Shown: piece by piece, positions 27,183-35,306 of the stretch
Position numbering within the stretch: position 1 is the first letter of the stretch
How the letters are laid out: every line of letters starts with the position of its first letter
Assembly (NCBI RefSeq): GCF_900167105.1
Contig: NZ_FUXE01000009.1
Location: 26,308-90,307 of the forward strand
DNA: 64,000 nt
DNA from: Porphyromonas circumdentaria
GTDB taxonomy: Bacteria; Bacteroidota; Bacteroidia; Bacteroidales; Porphyromonadaceae
Direction of reading: 5' to 3'
Position numbers and translations under genes: made by a program
Notes under the pieces: model-generated
Seen by the model: only the letters and a program-made list of their open reading frames with translations
What the model was told of the DNA's origin: nothing
Database searches by the model: none

Positions 27183-27950
27183 ATGATCTATTTTACCAGT
27201 GATGCCCATTTAGGGTCTCCCTACCACAACGACCCCCGCGCTACAGAAATGCGTTTGGTAGCATGGTTAAATCGTATTGCTCACGATGCGGAGGCCATTT
27301 ATTTCCTGGGAGATATGTTTGACTTTTGGTACGAATACCGCTATGTGGTACCTAAAGGTTTTGTGCGCTTTCAGGGTAAGATTGCCGAGTTGGTAGACAA
27401 AGGTGTGGAGATACACTTTCTGACAGGCAATCATGATGTATGGATGAAAGACTACTTTCAAAAGGAATTGGGAGTGCAAATCCATTACCAAGCCATCGAG
27501 GTTACGCTAAAGGAGAAACGCTTCCGTTTAGCACACGGAGATGAAGAGTATCGTTACCAAAAAAGAATCAACGACCTTATATATCGTCTCTTTCGTAATC
27601 GTATTGCACAGTTTTTATTCTCTGCCATTCATCCTCGATGGACTGTGGGCTTTGCCCTTGGATGTTCTCTACAAAGCCGTCGCCACGGACAAAAAGAAAA
27701 AGAGGTGGCACATACCACTTATAACCCCTACTTTTCATTGGAGGAAGAATGGCTTGTAAAGTGGGTTAAGCGAAAAGCTCCATTGCATCCTGAAATAGAT
27801 TTTTTCCTTTTCGGACATCGCCACCTCCCATTTGACTACCTACTCCCCTCAGGGCAGAGGTTATTGGTCATGGGGGACTGGTACAAAACAGGCGAATATA
27901 TTACATGGGATGGGAATGAACTTCTATTAGAAGAAGCCAATCCCATATAA
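27183..27950 (+). CDS. lpxH: UDP-2,3-diacylglucosamine diphosphatase LpxH
   Basis: Calcineurin-like metallophosphoesterase that cleaves UDP-2,3-diacylglucosamine to lipid X and UMP in lipid A synthesis. The 255-residue protein has the metal-binding blocks DAHLG, GDMFDFW, GNHDVW, HGDE and FGHRHLP in order. I start at ATG 27183 (MIYFTSDAHLG), where the family begins, not at the TTG 6 bp upstream. With lpxK it is the second lipid A gene in the window. The LRR lipoprotein follows after 37 bp. Confidence 0.92.
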   Translation: MIYFTSDAHLGSPYHNDPRATEMRLVAWLNRIAHDAEAIYFLGDMFDFWYEYRYVVPKGFVRFQGKIAELVDKGVEIHFLTGNHDVWMKDYFQKELGVQIHYQAIEVTLKEKRFRLAHGDEEYRYQKRINDLIYRLFRNRIAQFLFSAIHPRWTVGFALGCSLQSRRHGQKEKEVAHTTYNPYFSLEEEWLVKWVKRKAPLHPEIDFFLFGHRHLPFDYLLPSGQRLLVMGDWYKTGEYITWDGNELLLEEANPI

Positions 27951-27987
27951 ATCAAACTATATTTTTTAATCCTTTAATCACAAAAAC

Positions 27988-29364
27988 ATGAAACAAATCA
28001 TCTCTCAGATAGTGCTTCCAGCTATCTTAATTTGCGTAGGACTTATTACTTCTTGTGGTCCTAAAAAGAAGGAACCTCGCACCCTTCAGTTATCTGAATC
28101 CTCTCTAACCCTATCAATCGGAGAGAGTAAGACACTAGTGCTAACTGGCCATGGTAAAGAGGATAAAATCTTTTGGTCGGTCGATAAACCAACAATAGCT
28201 ACAGTAGAAAATGGGAAAGTGACTGCCAAATCAATTGGAGAAGCCATCGTTACAGTACGAGTAGACTGTCCTTGTGGAAAAACAAAGCAATTAAACTGCC
28301 AAGTTATTGTACAGAAAGGGAATACCCCCTATATCCAATTTGAAGATGCTAACCTAAAACGTCTCATTTTAGAGCGATACAGCAGTATAGACAAAGATAA
28401 AAATGGAGAGATAACACCTCAAGAAGCTGAAGAAGTAAAATCTCTGTTATTTGAGTTTAATACTAAAGAAGAGATTGCAGAAAAAGATAAAATCAAAAGT
28501 CTCAGAGGGCTTGAGCATTTTGTCAACCTTGACTCATTAGGACTTAAAAACCAATTCGTAACGGACGCTTCGCCCATTTTCAAATTAAAGCATTTAACCT
28601 ATCTGCACTTAGGGAACAATGATGTCGCAGCACTTGACATCTCTTCGATGAAAAAGTTAGTAGACCTCCGCGCCTATGGGAACATTCGTCTACAAAAGTT
28701 AGACCTTTCGCACAACGGGGAGCTAAGAGAACTCTATCTACAAAATGTATCTGTAGCTCGACTCGATTTAACTCCTCTAAAAAAACTAACCAAAGCACTC
28801 CTCAACAAAGGAGCGTTGGAACGAGTAGAATTCTCGAACTTACCTCTTTTAGAACGTATAGATATGGTAGAGAACCGACTCACAGAGGTAACCGCAAAAA
28901 ATCTTCCACAATTAAAAGAGCTACATGCCAACAGCAATGGGATCAATAAAGTAGAGTTGAAAAACTTACCCCGATTGGAACGCCTTAATCTGTATAGTAA
29001 TGAATTGTGCCAAATAGATCTTTCGGAACTCTCCAAAATAAAGTTCCTTTTCCTTTTCAACAATCCGTTGGAGTCATTGGATCTATCGCAACAGAAAGAA
29101 CTCTTCCAACTATTTGTTAGCAACACGCTCTTAGAAATATTGGATTTAGGGAAAAGCTCTGCCATCGCATCTATTGAAGCTATCAATATGTCTAAGCTAA
29201 AGAGTATCAACCTGCGCAACAAAGGCTATAATGAAGAGGCAGAGTACTTTATTGCAGAGAATAATAATGCTCTTGAAAAAGTCTTGGTAGACACTGGAGC
29301 CGAAGAGGTGCACGTGCGCAAACTGTTTGAGCACAATGCGAAAGTTGCGGTCGAAGCGGAATAG
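27988..29364 (+). CDS. Lipoprotein with Ig-like, EF-hand-like and leucine-rich repeat regions
   Basis: Predicted surface or periplasmic lipoprotein of 458 residues with no known function. Signal peptide with lipobox LITSC (Cys23); an Ig-like group 2 domain at about 33-108 (SLTLSIGESKTLVL and FWSVDKPTIATVENGKVTAKSIGEAIVTV). A single calcium-loop-like DKDKNGEITPQEAEEV lies at 135-150. Irregular leucine-rich repeats follow from about 155 to 445 (LDLSHNGELRELYL and similar). The Ig-like region has unusual CPC and C residues (VDCPCGKTKQLNC). No T9SS C-terminal signal is seen, so lipidation is the likely anchor. It is followed by a clear terminator. Confidence 0.85.
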   Translation: MKQIISQIVLPAILICVGLITSCGPKKKEPRTLQLSESSLTLSIGESKTLVLTGHGKEDKIFWSVDKPTIATVENGKVTAKSIGEAIVTVRVDCPCGKTKQLNCQVIVQKGNTPYIQFEDANLKRLILERYSSIDKDKNGEITPQEAEEVKSLLFEFNTKEEIAEKDKIKSLRGLEHFVNLDSLGLKNQFVTDASPIFKLKHLTYLHLGNNDVAALDISSMKKLVDLRAYGNIRLQKLDLSHNGELRELYLQNVSVARLDLTPLKKLTKALLNKGALERVEFSNLPLLERIDMVENRLTEVTAKNLPQLKELHANSNGINKVELKNLPRLERLNLYSNELCQIDLSELSKIKFLFLFNNPLESLDLSQQKELFQLFVSNTLLEILDLGKSSAIASIEAINMSKLKSINLRNKGYNEEAEYFIAENNNALEKVLVDTGAEEVHVRKLFEHNAKVAVEAE

Positions 29365-29387
29365 TCTTTAATCCCATAAATTTTAGA

Positions 29388-29424
29388 GCAGAAGAGACCA
29401 CACAAAGGTATCTTCTGCTTTTTT
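29388..29424 (+). terminator. Rho-independent terminator
   Basis: GCAGAAGA (29388-29395) pairs with TCTTCTGC (29411-29418), followed by TTTTTT. It ends the lpxH-LRR unit. Confidence 0.85.
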
Positions 29425-29439
29425 ATTCGTACAGATGCT

Positions 29440-29447
29440 TAACTTTG
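29440..29447 (+). promoter_or_regulatory. -7 box directly before recO
   Basis: TAACTTTG fits TAnnTTTG and ends 7 bases before the recO ATG, so transcription would begin at or next to the start codon. Confidence 0.5.
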
Positions 29448-29454
29448 CTTCATT

Positions 29455-30183
29455 ATGTTACTATCCACTCGTGCCATAGTCCTCTCAAAACATCCCTACA
29501 GTGACAACTTTTGTATCGCCCACTTATTTACAGAAAGTATGGGAATGATGGGCTACCGTATTCCACTTGGGTCTGGGAATAAAAAAGGTAAAGCGCAAAA
29601 CTTACGGCGACTAATAGCACCTTTGAGCGAACTGCAGATTATTGCAGAGCATAGAGAAGGTAGAGCTTTACAAGAAATCAAAGAAGCAGAACACGCTAGA
29701 ATACGTTTAAATCTACTCAGCCATCCCGTCAAACTTTCCATCGCTCATTTTCTATCGGAAGTACTTACACATATCTTAAGAGATATTCCTGGAGAGGAGG
29801 AGTTATTTGCCTATATTACCCACTCTTTAGATGTATTAGAGGAATGCCATTTGGGTACTGCCAACTTCCATCTAACTTTTTTATATCATTTACTAGACTT
29901 CGTCGGCATTGCCCCCTCGCAATATCACTCTCATTTTCCTCGAGGATGGTTTGATCTTGCCGAAGCTCGCTTTGTGGAGCGTGCTCCTTTAAGCCCTTGT
30001 ATTCCTCCCGAAGAAGTTTATTTTTTGCCGACATTTCAACGGATTACCTATAAAAACATGTCAGTCTTCCACTTCTCTGTAACGGAAAGAAGACGCATCC
30101 TAAACTATCTTCTCACCTATTACTCTCTGCATTTTGCCCATGTAGGACAGCTTTCCTCTCCCGAGGTTTTATCTCTCTTATAG
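29455..30183 (+). CDS. recO: DNA repair protein RecO
   Basis: Recombination mediator that helps load RecA on SSB-coated DNA. The 242-residue protein shows the N-terminal OB-fold pattern LLSTRAIVLSKHPYSDNFCIAHLFTESMGMMGYRIPLG and the helical C-terminal half of Bacteroidota RecO. The conserved LSHPVKLSIAHFLSEVLTHILRD segment is present. It lacks the four-cysteine zinc site of some RecO proteins. The CRISPR array lies about 295 bp downstream. Confidence 0.9.
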   Translation: MLLSTRAIVLSKHPYSDNFCIAHLFTESMGMMGYRIPLGSGNKKGKAQNLRRLIAPLSELQIIAEHREGRALQEIKEAEHARIRLNLLSHPVKLSIAHFLSEVLTHILRDIPGEEELFAYITHSLDVLEECHLGTANFHLTFLYHLLDFVGIAPSQYHSHFPRGWFDLAEARFVERAPLSPCIPPEEVYFLPTFQRITYKNMSVFHFSVTERRRILNYLLTYYSLHFAHVGQLSSPEVLSLL

Positions 30184-30477
30184 TAGAGATGAAACAACAC
30201 TCTCCTCCGCTAAAAAATTGCTTCTCGGGCTAAAACATCAATTTCTCGAGGCACTTTTTTATACAAGAACTGTATGTAAGTTTGCCAGAAATAATAGAGA
30301 TTTCTGACATTGTTGGGAAGTCCAATGCTAATTTGCTATTCTCAAATAGGATTTAAAGTTGTCGAATCTCAAGCATTTTCATAGAATTAGATATCGACGA
30401 TTTTTCACTAAGAGAAACAACACTTTTTTCTTTTAAAGCCCTTGTATTTTCGTCTTTTTTTCTTGTAACTTTGCGGG
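30184..30477. other. CRISPR leader region
   Basis: A 294-bp AT-rich stretch between recO and the first repeat. It includes a T-rich tract (about 30420-30465) and a TAnnTTTG box just before the array. No gene is supported; frames in it run into the repeats. Confidence 0.6.
30442..30473 (+). promoter_or_regulatory. Candidate CRISPR array promoter
   Basis: TTG (30442-30444), 21-bp spacer, TAACTTTG (30466-30473). It ends 4 bp before the first repeat and points into the array, so the transcript would start inside repeat 1. Confidence 0.6.
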
Positions 30478-32200
30478 GTACTAATCGCACTATAATAGAA
30501 TTGAAACTTCTTGTAGTATTTAGCAAGATTTTCGACAATGAGTACTAATCGCACTATAATAGAATTGAAACGGGTTGGGACTTGTGTTAAGAGAAGTAAA
30601 AGATACGTACTAATCGCACTATAATAGAATTGAAACCCTTTTGACAATAACTTTACAGAGACTTATATAAGGTACTAATCGCACTATAATAGAATTGAAA
30701 CTCTCTAAGTGTGTTACATACACATCTTTAGGGTACCGTACTAATCGCACTATAATAGAATTGAAACCGCGAAGCGCGGAGCGAAAAAAATGTTCTGCCT
30801 CTGTACTAATCGCACTATAATAGAATTGAAACTAAACTTCAATCATGATTATTTCATGGGGTGTTTTAGTACTAATCGCACTATAATAGAATTGAAACGA
30901 TATAAGCATGACTATGTATGTTCTTTCTTTCTTAAGTACTAATCGCACTATAATAGAATTGAAACTGTTAATCCTTTCTGCGTGTTTCTTAGCTATATCA
31001 GTACTAATCGCACTATAATAGAATTGAAACCTATTGAGGCTATCTCTAAGAAGCTTGTCGATGAGTACTAATCGCACTATAATAGAATTGAAACTTGCAG
31101 ACCCCCTCTACTGCTATTTATGACGGCATGGTACTAATCGCACTATAATAGAATTGAAACCTCTTGACCTTTCAACCGCTTCAGCTATCTATATGTACTA
31201 ATCGCACTATAATAGAATTGAAACTAAGCATAGATACAGACTTCTGTATCGCAAGAGTGTACTAATCGCACTATAATAGAATTGAAACTGATTTAGTTGT
31301 AATGGTAGGGAAGTTTGTAGGGCGTACTAATCGCACTATAATAGAATTGAAACAAGCGATTGTGTAATTCGAGTACTAAATTCTTGTAGTACTAATCGCA
31401 CTATAATAGAATTGAAACCGAGTTTGATAAAAGACTTGGAGGGCTCGGGGCGATAGTACTAATCGCACTATAATAGAATTGAAACATTATGTAGCCATGC
31501 TCTTTTACTTCGAGGTTAAGTACTAATCGCACTATAATAGAATTGAAACCTAACCCTCGCTCGTTACAGCGAGTTTACAATAAGTACTAATCGCACTATA
31601 ATAGAATTGAAACATATGCCTTAAAAGGAAGCGCGGCTATACGCTTGGTACTAATCGCACTATAATAGAATTGAAACAAAATCCTCTGACATAAAATTAC
31701 CGCAACATAAGTGTACTAATCGCACTATAATAGAATTGAAACTCCTTAATAAACATGAGATAAGAAGGTTTGACATACGTACTAATCGCACTATAATAGA
31801 ATTGAAACTCAAGGCTCGCCTGCTGGTAAGATTGCGAACAATGTACTAATCGCACTATAATAGAATTGAAACTTTTGCAATGTGTCAAAATGGCAATAGC
31901 GCGCTTCGTACTAATCGCACTATAATAGAATTGAAACTGTTCCCTCAAACCCCGTAGGAGCAGAAGAGGTAGAGTACTAATCGCACTATAATAGAATTGA
32001 AACGACTTTGGGCTGCTGGGTATCCCTTTATTTTTAGGTGGTACTAATCGCACTATAATAGAATTGAAACCCTAAAAGCGCGAGATGGACGGATGTTACC
32101 AGGATTGTACTAATCGCACTATAATAGAATTGAAACGGATTGAAGCGGAAGAGCTCTTCCCGCCCCTCTGGTACTAATCGCACTATAATAGAATTGAAAC
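30478..32200 (+). CRISPR. CRISPR array, 27 repeats of 30 bp and 26 spacers
   Basis: Twenty-seven 30-bp repeats beginning GTACTAATCGC and ending AATTGAAAC; by eye all copies, including the last, are identical. Repeats start at 30478, 30542, 30607, 30672, 30738, 30803, 30869, 30936, 31001, 31065, 31131, 31195, 31259, 31324, 31389, 31456, 31520, 31584, 31648, 31713, 31779, 31843, 31908, 31974, 32041, 32107 and 32171. The 26 spacers are 34-37 bp. The 3' ATTGAAAC end is the 8-nt crRNA handle typical of type I-B and type III repeats, so transcription is left to right. No cas gene lies in the window. A known Porphyromonas gingivalis array class also has 30-bp repeats. Confidence 0.98.
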
Positions 32201-32257
32201 AGTGAGGGAGAATAGATTATAATTCCCCTTTGAGACCAGTAGCTATTAGCAATAGCC

Positions 32258-33478
32258 CTAAAAAAGGTGTAACTGCAAGGCAAATCCTAGCTCTAACAAA
32301 AGATAAAAGGGCGTTTTTGTGTTGAGTATCGCACTGTTGTTGCATAGAGGTTGCACACCCCAAGCCCCGCTTAAGCCCCCAAAAAAGCGCATACTACGAT
32401 GGGGAAGAAAATAGTAATCGAAAAAAAACCTACTTCCTAACTCTGAAACAAAATCCATTTGCACTTCCCCCCAAGGGCTCAAAAAATTCCAATAGATAGA
32501 GAAACCACAAGCCAACCTCTTTAGCATCAAATAGGATCTTACAGTTTCAAGTCCGAAAAACAACGAGGGCTCCCTAACATTAGTTTTATGGGTAAAAAAT
32601 CCTGCTGTAGCTCCCAACGAACCCAAAGAAGCAGAATCTCTATCGTACAAATAAGAGAAACTCAGAGATGAACGAACAGTACTGACACACCCACTCTGTC
32701 GAGAAAAAAGAGTTCCAGAACTTCCTTGATAGGTCAGAGCAAAAGGGGTTAACTCTTGCCAGTTTACAAAAAAAGTGGCCTTATCAAGAGGTCTTTGATA
32801 AATAATATCACTTAGCCAATATCCCATCTGTGCAGAGAGTATACCTACACCAGCCCCTGCAAAAACATCGGTAAGCCAATGTCGATTATTAAGAACTCTA
32901 CTAATTCCCGTAACAACAGCCATCGAATAGGTCACAGCAGAAAGATAAGGATAACGATTTCCGTACTCCAAATCAAAGAGTTCCGCTCCTAAAAAAGCGG
33001 TAGCTGTGTGTCCTGAGGGAAAAGAGTTTCGAGCAGAATAATCGGGGCGCAAGCGTCCTACAGAATACTTAATGCCATTTACGAATATAGCAGAAAGAGC
33101 TCCTGCAAAGGCATCGGCCGTTAAAAGATGAAGGAGATTATCACTTCGTCCCTGTACCCCTGTTACTCCCATTGAGAGTTGCGCTGCTAAGGGGAGATAT
33201 TGTAAATAATCATCGTAGTGGTAACGAAAATCAGGTATATGATTTTGGCGCGTGTCATACATTGTCTGATCTGCTGCACGAGCAACGAAGGAGGCCACCC
33301 CAAAAGGCAATACCTGTAGAGATATATTAAGATAGGGTTTAGATAGCGAAAGAGTATCTTGTAAAAAAGAGACTTTCTCCTGAGCCCCCATAAATTTGGG
33401 AGAGAAGAGGGTAAGACAAGCAATCAAAAAGATCTGTAGAGACCTTAGTTGCGTACGTAAACAGCCTCTTTTATACAT
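32258..33478 (-). CDS. PAP2-family membrane phosphatase with extended C-terminus
   Basis: Acid-phosphatase-type lipid phosphatase, probably acting on phospholipid, undecaprenyl or lipid A phosphate at the envelope. The 406-residue protein has a signal-like N-terminus and all three PAP2 motifs: K137-x6-RP (KYSVGRLRP), PSGH at 154-157 and SRVLNNRHWLTD at 193-204 with His200 and Asp204. After residue 225 a further region of about 180 residues looks beta-rich (alternating aromatic strands, ending ALQLHLF), which could be an outer-membrane barrel. The start overlaps the GNAT gene by 34 bp, so it is translationally coupled. Lipid A phosphatase activity is one possibility, not shown. Confidence 0.85.
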   Translation of the reverse strand: MYKRGCLRTQLRSLQIFLIACLTLFSPKFMGAQEKVSFLQDTLSLSKPYLNISLQVLPFGVASFVARAADQTMYDTRQNHIPDFRYHYDDYLQYLPLAAQLSMGVTGVQGRSDNLLHLLTADAFAGALSAIFVNGIKYSVGRLRPDYSARNSFPSGHTATAFLGAELFDLEYGNRYPYLSAVTYSMAVVTGISRVLNNRHWLTDVFAGAGVGILSAQMGYWLSDIIYQRPLDKATFFVNWQELTPFALTYQGSSGTLFSRQSGCVSTVRSSLSFSYLYDRDSASLGSLGATAGFFTHKTNVREPSLFFGLETVRSYLMLKRLACGFSIYWNFLSPWGEVQMDFVSELGSRFFFDYYFLPHRSMRFFGGLSGAWGVQPLCNNSAILNTKTPFYLLLELGFALQLHLF

Positions 33479-33987
33479 GCTACATAATTGGGAATGAGAT
33501 GTTCCTCTACCGAAGAGGTCCCTAAAAGATACATTGGTACCTCGGGATAGTTTGCCCCATAAGCAGGCTGTACATAGTCCCTCGAGAGAAGCATGAAAGA
33601 ATTACGAAGATAAAAATTAAGTCTTCGCTCTGTAAGAGTATCCACTGGATGCTCTACCTCCAGAACAAGAGGTTTTCCCCGCTCTCTAACGAAGTCACAA
33701 ATCTTTTCTAAAAAAATCTGGCCTCTTCCACCTCCTCGGCAGCTTGGGAAAAGGGCAAAATGTTCTCCATAAAAGAAAGAACCTAAGTTCCAAAGAGAAA
33801 AAAAACCCAATAAAGTTTTCCCTTGATACAAAAGGAAAAAAGTAAAACGAGACTCCGAGGCAAGCAACTGCTCAAAATCTCCCCAAGCTCTACGCTCTGA
33901 CGGAGGAAAAGCCTCCTCCATCAGAGAGCGAACTTGCAACAAGACATCTTTCTGTGCAGGATCGTAAGGCAGAAAACAAAACTCCAT
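33445..33987 (-). CDS. GNAT-family N-acetyltransferase
   Basis: A 180-residue acetyl-CoA-dependent acyltransferase. The acetyl-CoA-binding loop is FPSCRGGGRGQIFLEKICDFV (R/Q-x-x-G-x-G/A), preceded by the strand FYGEHFALF and a LLGFFSLWNL segment. The C-terminal strand VEHPVDTLTERRLNFYLRNSF carries the usual late motif. The substrate is unknown. It starts 14 bp after the pgk stop and overlaps the PAP2 gene by 34 bp, so pgk-GNAT-PAP2 look like one unit. Confidence 0.85.
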   Translation of the reverse strand: MEFCFLPYDPAQKDVLLQVRSLMEEAFPPSERRAWGDFEQLLASESRFTFFLLYQGKTLLGFFSLWNLGSFFYGEHFALFPSCRGGGRGQIFLEKICDFVRERGKPLVLEVEHPVDTLTERRLNFYLRNSFMLLSRDYVQPAYGANYPEVPMYLLGTSSVEEHLIPNYVACIKEAVYVRN

Positions 33988-34001
33988 TACAGAAAAGATT
34001 T

Positions 34002-35258
34002 TTATTGTTCAACGGCGGCAATTCCAGGTAGTATTTTGCCTTCAATAGCTTCCAACAAAGCACCCCCTCCAGTGGAGACATAAGATACTCTCTCTGCCAC
34101 ATTGAAGAGATGAGCACAAGCTACGCTATCGCCTCCCCCCACAAGAGAGTAAGCTCCCTTCTCGGTAGCCTTGGCAATAGACTCTGCCAAAGCCTTAGAA
34201 CCCTCTCTGAAATTACTCATTTCAAAAACACCAGCTGGCCCATTCCAAAGAATTGTTTTTGCCGACATAATAGCCTCTTCGTAGATTTTAGCCGTTTCAG
34301 GACCTACGTCCAATCCCATCCAACCCTCTGGGATCTGATTTACTGGAGAAAATTGGGTCTGAGCATCATTACTGAAAGCATCTGCAATCTTCGAGTCTAC
34401 AGGAAGGACTAAACAAACGCCTTTCTCCTTTGCTCTCTCTACGACAGAACGAGCCACCTCTAACTTATCATCTTCACAGAGAGAATTACCAATCTTCCCG
34501 CCAAAAGCCTTCGCAAAAGTAAAACTCATTCCTCCTGTGATAATAAGAGTATCCACCTTATCCAAAAGATTTTCTATAATATCAATTTTTGAAGAGACCT
34601 TAGATCCTCCCATTATAGCTACAAAAGGACGCTGAATGTCGTTAAGCACACGCTCTACAGCCTTTACTTCTTGTTGCATCAAGAAGCCAAACATTTTATG
34701 CTCATGATCAAAAAAATCGGCAATCAAAGCAGTGGATGCATGCGCTCTGTGTGCAGTACCAAAGGCATCATTAACGTAGCAGTCGACCATTGAAGCCAAA
34801 CGTTGTGCAAAAGCCTTTTGACGCTCTTTTGCCTTTTTCTTAGCCTCTTTCTTTTCTTCTTCAGAGATGTTGTCTGCTAAGCCTCTTGGTTTGCCCTCTT
34901 CTTCCTCGTAGAAGCGAAGATTTTCCAAAAGCAACACCTCTCCATCTTTTAGAGCATCAATTGCCATTTCCACTTTCTCTCCTACAGAATCTCCCACAAA
35001 AGCGACCTTTTTACCCAATAGTTCAGAAAGATGAGGCACTAAGTGGCGCATCGAAAGAGCATCACTCACACCCTTTGGACGTCCTAAATGTGATGCTATA
35101 ACCAGACGTCCTCCGTCATTAATAACCTTTTGAAGCGTGGGCAAAGCAGCACGCATACGGGTATCGTCCGTTATAACCATCGCTTCATTGAGGGGTACGT
35201 TAAAATCTACACGTACAAAAGTTCTCTTGCCAGAGAAATCAAAATCCTGTATATTCAT
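34002..35258 (-). CDS. pgk: Phosphoglycerate kinase
   Basis: Glycolytic enzyme transferring phosphate from 1,3-bisphosphoglycerate to ADP. The 418-residue protein has the signature [15 protein letters not shown] near the N-terminus, [22 protein letters not shown], the [18 protein letters not shown] segment, [10 protein letters not shown] and [13 protein letters not shown] lysine-rich insertion at about residues 128-145 ([19 protein letters not shown]) is typical of Bacteroidota Pgk. The TPR gene ends 48 bp upstream. Confidence 0.98.
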   Translation of the reverse strand: MNIQDFDFSGKRTFVRVDFNVPLNEAMVITDDTRMRAALPTLQKVINDGGRLVIASHLGRPKGVSDALSMRHLVPHLSELLGKKVAFVGDSVGEKVEMAIDALKDGEVLLLENLRFYEEEEGKPRGLADNISEEEKKEAKKKAKERQKAFAQRLASMVDCYVNDAFGTAHRAHASTALIADFFDHEHKMFGFLMQQEVKAVERVLNDIQRPFVAIMGGSKVSSKIDIIENLLDKVDTLIITGGMSFTFAKAFGGKIGNSLCEDDKLEVARSVVERAKEKGVCLVLPVDSKIADAFSNDAQTQFSPVNQIPEGWMGLDVGPETAKIYEEAIMSAKTILWNGPAGVFEMSNFREGSKALAESIAKATEKGAYSLVGGGDSVACAHLFNVAERVSYVSTGGGALLEAIEGKILPGIAAVEQ

Positions 35259-35306
35259 AGCTATAAACTAACTTTTCATCGTAATCACTCAGCAGTTCCT
35301 ATACCG

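Noticed and set aside
31354..31388. Spacer 14 contains GTACTAA, the start of the repeat
   Set aside because: Only seven bases match and the rest diverges; spacing of the flanking repeats is normal, so this is not a degenerate repeat.
30353..32053. Reading frames through the CRISPR region (for example 30353-30538, 30408-30647, 30832-31077, 31697-32053, minus strand)
   Set aside because: Their translations are the repeat read over and over (FQFYYSAIST, NSIIVRLV) with spacer sequence between; they are not genes.
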